Shown in pieces: positions 6,703-10,442 of a stretch of DNA of 10,442 nucleotides. Positions within the stretch are counted from its first letter, which is position 1. Every line of letters begins with the position of its first letter. Where the stretch lies: positions 1-10,442 of the forward strand of contig JADFOM010000068.1 in NCBI GenBank assembly GCA_022562835.1, given 5' to 3'. The position numbers were made by a program, and so were the translations under genes. The stretch comes from Acidobacteriota bacterium (GTDB lineage: Bacteria > Actinomycetota > Acidimicrobiia > Acidimicrobiales > SHLQ01). The notes below the pieces were generated by a model that ran no database searches, was not told where the DNA came from, and was given only the letters and a program-made list of their open reading frames with translations.

Positions 6703-7035
6703 GTGTCCTGGTTGTTGAACGACGAAGGTTCGGTTCTAGCGTCGTTGGAGATCGCTGATACCCGTGCGTCGCGCCGCCGGGGTCTATTGGGTCGCGACAA
6801 TTTCGAGGGGGCGCTCTTGTTGCGACCGGCGCGATCGGTGCACACGTTTGGCATGGGGTTCACGATCGACGTCGCGTTGTGCGACCGCGACATGGCCGTC
6901 CTCAAGCTCGTCACCGTTCCGCCTCGACGGTTGGTGTTGCCGGTGGCGCGTGCCTACTGCGCGATCGAAGCAGAAGCGGGCTCGATGGCCCGCTGGAATC
7001 TGTCGCCAGGCGATCAGCTCGAGGTCAGTTCATGA
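6703..7035 (+). CDS. DUF192 family protein
   Basis: This 110-residue protein has the two DUF192 hallmarks: RRRGLLGRD near residue 25 and SVHTFGMGFTIDVALCDRD near residues 45-63, then LPVARAYCAIEAEAG and a closing PGDQLEV. Family members are small beta-rich proteins of unknown biochemical role. Many are exported, but this one has no signal peptide or membrane segment and should be cytosolic. The GTG at 6703 gives the right N-terminus (SWLLNDEG). Its stop overlaps the rsmI start as ATGA (7032-7035), implying translational coupling. The 79-nt gap from ychF contains a possible promoter and no clear terminator. Confidence 0.88.
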   Translation: MSWLLNDEGSVLASLEIADTRASRRRGLLGRDNFEGALLLRPARSVHTFGMGFTIDVALCDRDMAVLKLVTVPPRRLVLPVARAYCAIEAEAGSMARWNLSPGDQLEVSS

Positions 7036-7862
7036 GCGGTGTCTTGGTCGTCGTCGCAACCCCGATCGGAAACCTCGACGAGTTGTCGCCCCGTGCGCGC
7101 GCTGCACTGGTCGACGCCGACGTAGTGGCATGCGAGGACACACGTCGTACGGGTCGTCTGTTCGACCTGTGCGGACTGGCGCCGCGTCCGCCGTTCGTTT
7201 CGCTTCACGAACACAACGAAGCTGAGCGTGCGAGTGATCTTGTCGATAGATGCCGCGCGGGTTCGACAGTCGCGTTGGTTAGCGACGCAGGGATGCCGAC
7301 GATCAGTGATCCAGGTGCTCGTCTCGTCGAACAGATGCACGAAGCCGGCATCACCATAAGTGTTGTCTCAGGGCCATCGGCGGTGGTCAGCGCGCTCGCC
7401 GTAAGCGGCTTTGTGGCAGATCGTTTCGTCTTCGAGGGGTTCCTGCCACGTAAGGGTGCTGCCCGTCAGCAGGTCGTCGAGTCGATCGCTGCCGACACCC
7501 GCACCGTGGTGTTGTACGAATCGCCGCATCGAATCGAATCGACCATGCGCGATCTGACCGAGGCGTGCGAGGACGAACGCCTTTGCGTCGTGGTGAGAGA
7601 ACTGTCGAAGCTGCATGAACAAATTTGGCGGGGACCACTCGGCGACTATCAGAGCGACCCCGCTGTTGGTTCTCCGAGAGGGGAGTATGTCGTCGTCGTC
7701 GAGGGCGCACCTCAGAAGGCTCCCGCCGGTGACGATGAGCTACGTGCCGCCCTGGTCGAGTTGCTCGATGACGGATTGACGAAGCGTGATGCATCGGCTC
7801 TGGTGTCGAGACGCTTCGGAGTATCGAAGCGCCGTGTTTATGAGATGGCTAACGAGAAGTGA
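7032..7862 (+). CDS. rsmI: 16S rRNA (cytidine(1402)-2'-O)-methyltransferase RsmI
   Basis: RsmI transfers a methyl group from S-adenosylmethionine to the 2'-OH of C1402 in the 16S rRNA decoding centre. The 276-residue sequence has the tetrapyrrole-methylase-like fold with VATPIGNLDELSPRA (8-22), CEDTRRTGRL (34-43), ALVSDAGMPTISDPG (81-95), VSGPSAVVSALAVSGF (112-127) and LYESPHRI (161-168). A C-terminal helical segment, LTKRDASALVSRRFGVSKRRVYE, matches the usual tail. The length is normal. The ATG at 7032 overlaps the DUF192 stop, and the stop overlaps the next start as GTGA (7859-7862), so three genes are tightly coupled. Confidence 0.97.
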   Translation: MSGVLVVVATPIGNLDELSPRARAALVDADVVACEDTRRTGRLFDLCGLAPRPPFVSLHEHNEAERASDLVDRCRAGSTVALVSDAGMPTISDPGARLVEQMHEAGITISVVSGPSAVVSALAVSGFVADRFVFEGFLPRKGAARQQVVESIAADTRTVVLYESPHRIESTMRDLTEACEDERLCVVVRELSKLHEQIWRGPLGDYQSDPAVGSPRGEYVVVVEGAPQKAPAGDDELRAALVELLDDGLTKRDASALVSRRFGVSKRRVYEMANEK

Positions 7863-8143
7863 CCGAGTCACTCGAGTCGGCCTACGACGACAACACCTGG
7901 TCGCGAATCGAACGCTCGCGAAGACTGAGGGCTAGCCCGCGCCGGTTGTCGATGCCGAGTGCTGCGATCGTCGCCAGCGCAATCCTAGCCGGAGCACATG
8001 ATTCGCTGACCTCGCCACCCAAAGTGTCCGAGGTCCAGTTCGTGCGACCGGATCCGATGCGCGAGGTTGATGGTGTGCGCCTCTTCTTTGTGCCCGACGC
8101 TCCGCGTTCGACGATTGCGTTCGTGCGGCTCAAGGCTTCTTGA
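7859..8143 (+). CDS. Small uncharacterised protein coupled to rsmI
   Basis: This 94-residue frame starts at a GTG that overlaps the rsmI stop codon. I do not recognise a named domain. The N-terminal third is basic and polar (SRIERSRRLRASPRRLS); a short moderately hydrophobic stretch (AAIVASAILAGAHDSL) follows, too short and weak for a confident membrane helix; then comes an acidic to mixed C-terminal half with DPMREVDGVRLFFVPDAPRS. Small actinobacterial proteins with this general layout are familiar to me, but I cannot name a family. Support for it being real is the stop-start overlap and the absence of a better frame on either strand over most of the interval. Confidence 0.62.
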   Translation: MTESLESAYDDNTWSRIERSRRLRASPRRLSMPSAAIVASAILAGAHDSLTSPPKVSEVQFVRPDPMREVDGVRLFFVPDAPRSTIAFVRLKAS

Positions 8144-8147
8144 CCAG

Positions 8148-8190
8148 GTCCGAATCGTGTGAGCAGCAAACTCGACCGGGGTCGTCGGAC
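8148..8190 (+). terminator. Nested stem-loop after the DUF192-rsmI group
   Basis: GTCCGA (8148-8153) pairs with TCGGAC (8185-8190), and a perfect inner hairpin, CGAC-CGGG-GTCG (8173-8184), abuts the outer right arm. It lies 5 nt after the small unknown gene. There is no T tract, so it may be a weak or rho-assisted terminator, or chance in GC-rich DNA. Confidence 0.25.
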
Positions 8191-8241
8191 ACTTAGCGTT
8201 GGGCTCACAGTGGTTGTCATCGAGGGTGCGAGGGTCAGGAC

Positions 8242-8247
8242 TAGAGT
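8242..8247 (+). promoter_or_regulatory. Possible -10 element for the sulfotransferase-like gene
   Basis: TAGAGT lies 30 nt before the GTG at 8278 and fits TAnnnT. A TTGTCA at 8214-8219 resembles a -35, but the 22-nt spacing is too long, so the promoter call is weak. Confidence 0.25.
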
Positions 8248-8267
8248 GCTCCGTACGCCGAGCGCAG

Positions 8268-8273
8268 AAAGGG
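8268..8273 (+). promoter_or_regulatory. Ribosome binding site of the sulfotransferase-like gene
   Basis: AAAGGG precedes the GTG at 8278 by 4 nt and supports that start. Confidence 0.5.
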
Positions 8274-8277
8274 TGCC

Positions 8278-9243
8278 GTGGCCGGGGTCTACATCCACAT
8301 AGGGCTTCACAAGACCGGAACGACCTCGCTACAGAGATACTTCCTCCACCATGGCGACGCGGGCACCCTCGGAGACATCGACTATCCGATGATTCCTGCC
8401 ACTCGCAACAGCCGAGCCCATCACATCTTGGCGGGGTTCGGTGGTCCGCGATCGGGTGAAGCGATTGCTCGACTTGTCGATGTGATCGCAAACTCCAAGG
8501 CCGACCATGTGGTGTTGAGCAGTGAACTGTTGAGCCTGGCGGACCCAGCCAGGGTTCGCGAGACCCTCGGGTGTGACGCGGCGATCGTGGTGTACCTACG
8601 TCGTCAAGACGAATACCTGGAGAGCTTCTACCGCGAGGTGGTGAAGATGTCGCACTACCACGGGTCACCCGATGAGTTCGTCCATTCGGCTCTCGACCAG
8701 GAACCGGTGACTCTTGTGACACGCGGCAAGACCAAAGTGAACGAGGCGGTGCCCGTCTATTTCTCACAACTAGTGGACAGGTGGTCAGCCGTGTTCACCG
8801 ACGTGCGTGTGCGGGTCTACGGCAACCCCGCTGAGGGGTTCGACATAGTGGAGGACTTCGCCGACGTTACCGGCCTCGACTTGCCGGGCGGGTCTCCGCC
8901 ATCGGTGAACGAGAGTTTCCCTGTCAAGCTGCTCCAGTTCAGACAAGCCATCGACCGTCAACTCTCGGCTGAGCAACGCCGCGAACTTTCCCCGTTCTTG
9001 TGGAGGGTTAGCCAGACGTCGGGTGACCCGACGCCGAATGGCTTCATATCGCCAGGCCTGCGCGCCGAGATCGTGCGGCGCTGCGCAGACGACAACGTTC
9101 GGCTCGCCGAGGTCTTGGGAACCGAGGGCGTCTTCGATGAGTTCGACCCGCTCGATCAGCCGGCGGAGATCGATCCGCTCAGCGAGACCGAGTTCGCCGC
9201 TTTCGCAGGTCTACTAGTCGGGCAATTGCTCAAAAGAAATTGA
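8278..9243 (+). CDS. P-loop sulfotransferase family protein
   Basis: This 321-residue cytosolic protein is predicted to transfer sulfate from PAPS to an acceptor, probably a glycan. The N-terminus has the 5'-phosphosulfate loop HIGLHKTGTTSLQRYF (from residue 7, K12). A second block, VLSSELLS near residue 80 and VVYLRRQDEYLESFYRE near 104-119, resembles the 3'-phosphate binding strand and helix of bacterial sulfotransferases seen in polysaccharide clusters. The C-terminal half is less conserved, with VNESFPVKLLQFRQAID. There is no signal peptide or membrane helix. GTG 8278 is backed by AAAGGG and places the P-loop at the normal distance from the N-terminus. The gene lies 83 nt upstream of the glycoside hydrolase gene in the same direction. 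The acceptor is unknown. Confidence 0.87.
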   Translation: MAGVYIHIGLHKTGTTSLQRYFLHHGDAGTLGDIDYPMIPATRNSRAHHILAGFGGPRSGEAIARLVDVIANSKADHVVLSSELLSLADPARVRETLGCDAAIVVYLRRQDEYLESFYREVVKMSHYHGSPDEFVHSALDQEPVTLVTRGKTKVNEAVPVYFSQLVDRWSAVFTDVRVRVYGNPAEGFDIVEDFADVTGLDLPGGSPPSVNESFPVKLLQFRQAIDRQLSAEQRRELSPFLWRVSQTSGDPTPNGFISPGLRAEIVRRCADDNVRLAEVLGTEGVFDEFDPLDQPAEIDPLSETEFAAFAGLLVGQLLKRN

Positions 9244-9326
9244 TTGGTCAACACACGGTCAGGAACAGTCTCGGCGACGTCGCTGCCATGCCGACGTTCA
9301 CCCATCCTCCACGAAAGAAGTAGTGA

Positions 9327-10442
9327 ATGAGAACCGGGCTGAACTTCGGGTTCTTGCAGAGGCTGATGACCACCCCTGGCCTGGTCGACGAGTACATGCT
9401 GCGACTCGAACAGTGTCATCTCGATACCGTTCGAGTCCCGCTCCACTGGCGCAGGTTGGTTGATGACCGCGGTGTCTCGATCGGTCGGGGAGAGGTCGGC
9501 GACAACTACGACCGATTCTTCGAGCTACTCCCCGCTGACTTGCGAGTACTCGGGTTGATTGTCGCTCCGCCGCGTTCGGTGGCGGTACGGCATTTCCGAG
9601 GGGTCGAATCCGTTACCGATCCCTATGTTCGGTTTCTGCGTGCGGTGGTCGATCGGTTTGAACGTGTGGACGAGATCGAGCTGTGGAACGAACCCAATGC
9701 AAGCGATTTCTATCTGTCGGTGGCCGATGGTTCGAGTCATCGACCGTGGACGTCCGATGAGTTCGTCGATCAGGTTGTCTTGCCTGGGGTCGAGTTGCTG
9801 CATTCTCATCGGCCGGACATGCCGCTGTGTCTCGCCACCTTTGCGGAGAACGGCCTCGTGGGTCACGACTACCTTCCCGGAGCTCCTTCGGGTGTGCTGC
9901 CGCGCAACGCTCGCTTCGAAGCAATGCGAGATGCCGAGGAGGGCGACCGCGGAAGATGGCACTTCGTGCCTTCGTTCGGCCCGCGGGCTATCGAGCGCAT
10001 CGCCGCCGAGGTGGAGGTGCGTCCCGGCGATGCCATTGCCCTTCATCCCTATCCCTACTTCGAGCCAGGGCAGGACCAGACCTATGCCGGTAGGACGCTG
10101 CAGCTCATCGACGACGCCGCTGAGTATCTCGCACCGATGCGCGACAAGGGCGTCGAGCTGTGGCTAACCGAAGTGGGGTGCAGAGCGCACGATCCACGCG
10201 CATCGAACCGCAAGAAACTTGGCGATCAGGCGTCATTTGTTGATCGGGTCTTCGATGCGGTGCCGTCGTTAGGTGTAGATCGCGTCTATTGGTACAAATT
10301 CGACGACGCTCCGGCCGATCTTGTTCAGGAGAAGACCTTCGGGTTGTTCGACCATTTCGGAAGACCTCGACCTTCGTACAGATCGTTTCGGTCTCTGAGC
10401 CGCTCCCAGGTCGAGGGTGGTCCGCGCACCGTCGTGGTCACA
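9327..10442 (+). CDS. Clan GH-A-like glycoside hydrolase (3' end outside window)
   Basis: The frame is open from ATG 9327 to the right edge, 372 codons. The sequence reads as a TIM-barrel retaining glycosidase: GLNFGF in the first strand, VRVPLHWRRL, then ELWNEPN with E122 as likely acid/base, LHPYPY (239-244), and LWLTEVG with E282 as likely nucleophile, followed by YWYKFDD and GLFDHFGRPRPSY near the barrel end. The two glutamates are 160 residues apart, as in GH5/GH39-type enzymes, but I cannot fix the family. No signal peptide is visible, so it is predicted cytosolic, or the gene belongs to a glycan-biosynthesis locus as some GH39-like genes do. A weak purine-rich AAAGAAG precedes the start. 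Its C-terminus and any extra domain lie beyond the window. Confidence 0.85.
   Translation, partial: MRTGLNFGFLQRLMTTPGLVDEYMLRLEQCHLDTVRVPLHWRRLVDDRGVSIGRGEVGDNYDRFFELLPADLRVLGLIVAPPRSVAVRHFRGVESVTDPYVRFLRAVVDRFERVDEIELWNEPNASDFYLSVADGSSHRPWTSDEFVDQVVLPGVELLHSHRPDMPLCLATFAENGLVGHDYLPGAPSGVLPRNARFEAMRDAEEGDRGRWHFVPSFGPRAIERIAAEVEVRPGDAIALHPYPYFEPGQDQTYAGRTLQLIDDAAEYLAPMRDKGVELWLTEVGCRAHDPRASNRKKLGDQASFVDRVFDAVPSLGVDRVYWYKFDDAPADLVQEKTFGLFDHFGRPRPSYRSFRSLSRSQVEGGPRTVVVT

Noticed and set aside
7985..8767. Minus-strand frame of 260 codons
   Set aside because: Its product is arginine, serine and proline rich with no domain, and it is antisense to the clear sulfotransferase P-loop region.
9525..10046. 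Minus-strand frame of 173 codons
   Set aside because: It is antisense to the glycoside hydrolase, which has its catalytic motifs in the plus frame.
1..10442. CRISPR arrays, insertion sequences, toxin-antitoxin pairs, tRNAs or attachment sites
   Set aside because: I saw no regular repeats, transposase motifs, cloverleaf with CCA-like ends or paired direct repeats in reading both strands.

Overview
The window is a GC-rich stretch of chromosome, almost wholly coding, most probably from an actinobacterium (Actinomycetota), perhaps a member of Acidimicrobiia or a relative. The strongest lineage clue is a 29-codon gene on the minus strand (4333-4422) whose product ends in SKANHGRKPN followed by five residues. 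This closely resembles the tiny ribosomal protein bL37 known from mycobacterial ribosomes. GTG starts, 4-nt ATGA/GTGA overlaps and a possibly leaderless gene also fit. The class-level guess is inference only.

Left end (1-2905, minus strand): a transport operon read right to left. A BMP-family substrate-binding lipoprotein comes first, then a stem-loop, then a double-domain sugar/nucleoside-type ABC ATPase that runs off the left edge. Permease genes are expected beyond the edge. The lipoprotein frame is broken by a one-base deletion near 2585.

Middle (3036-5457): a plus-strand CpdA-like metallophosphoesterase meets a minus-strand trio head-on. In transcription order the trio is a helix-hairpin-helix plus PHP metallohydrolase, bL37, and a DCC-family (DUF393) thiol-disulfide oxidoreductase. 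The DCC gene carries a second one-base deletion, in a G run at 4041-4043. With one base restored it becomes a full-length 123-residue protein ending 14 nt from the metallophosphoesterase stop.

Right half (5553-10442, plus strand): housekeeping genes and then accessory genes. They are the ATPase ychF; a tightly overlapping trio of a DUF192 protein, the 16S rRNA methyltransferase rsmI and a small unknown protein; a P-loop sulfotransferase-like protein; and a cytoplasmic clan-A glycoside hydrolase cut by the right edge. The last two may begin a surface-glycan locus.

I see no CRISPR array, insertion sequence, tRNA, rRNA, prophage or defence genes. The points most worth attention are the easily missed bL37 gene, the two single-base frame breaks, the divergent YchF active-site region and the sulfotransferase-hydrolase pair. 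I found no convincing new multi-gene system.
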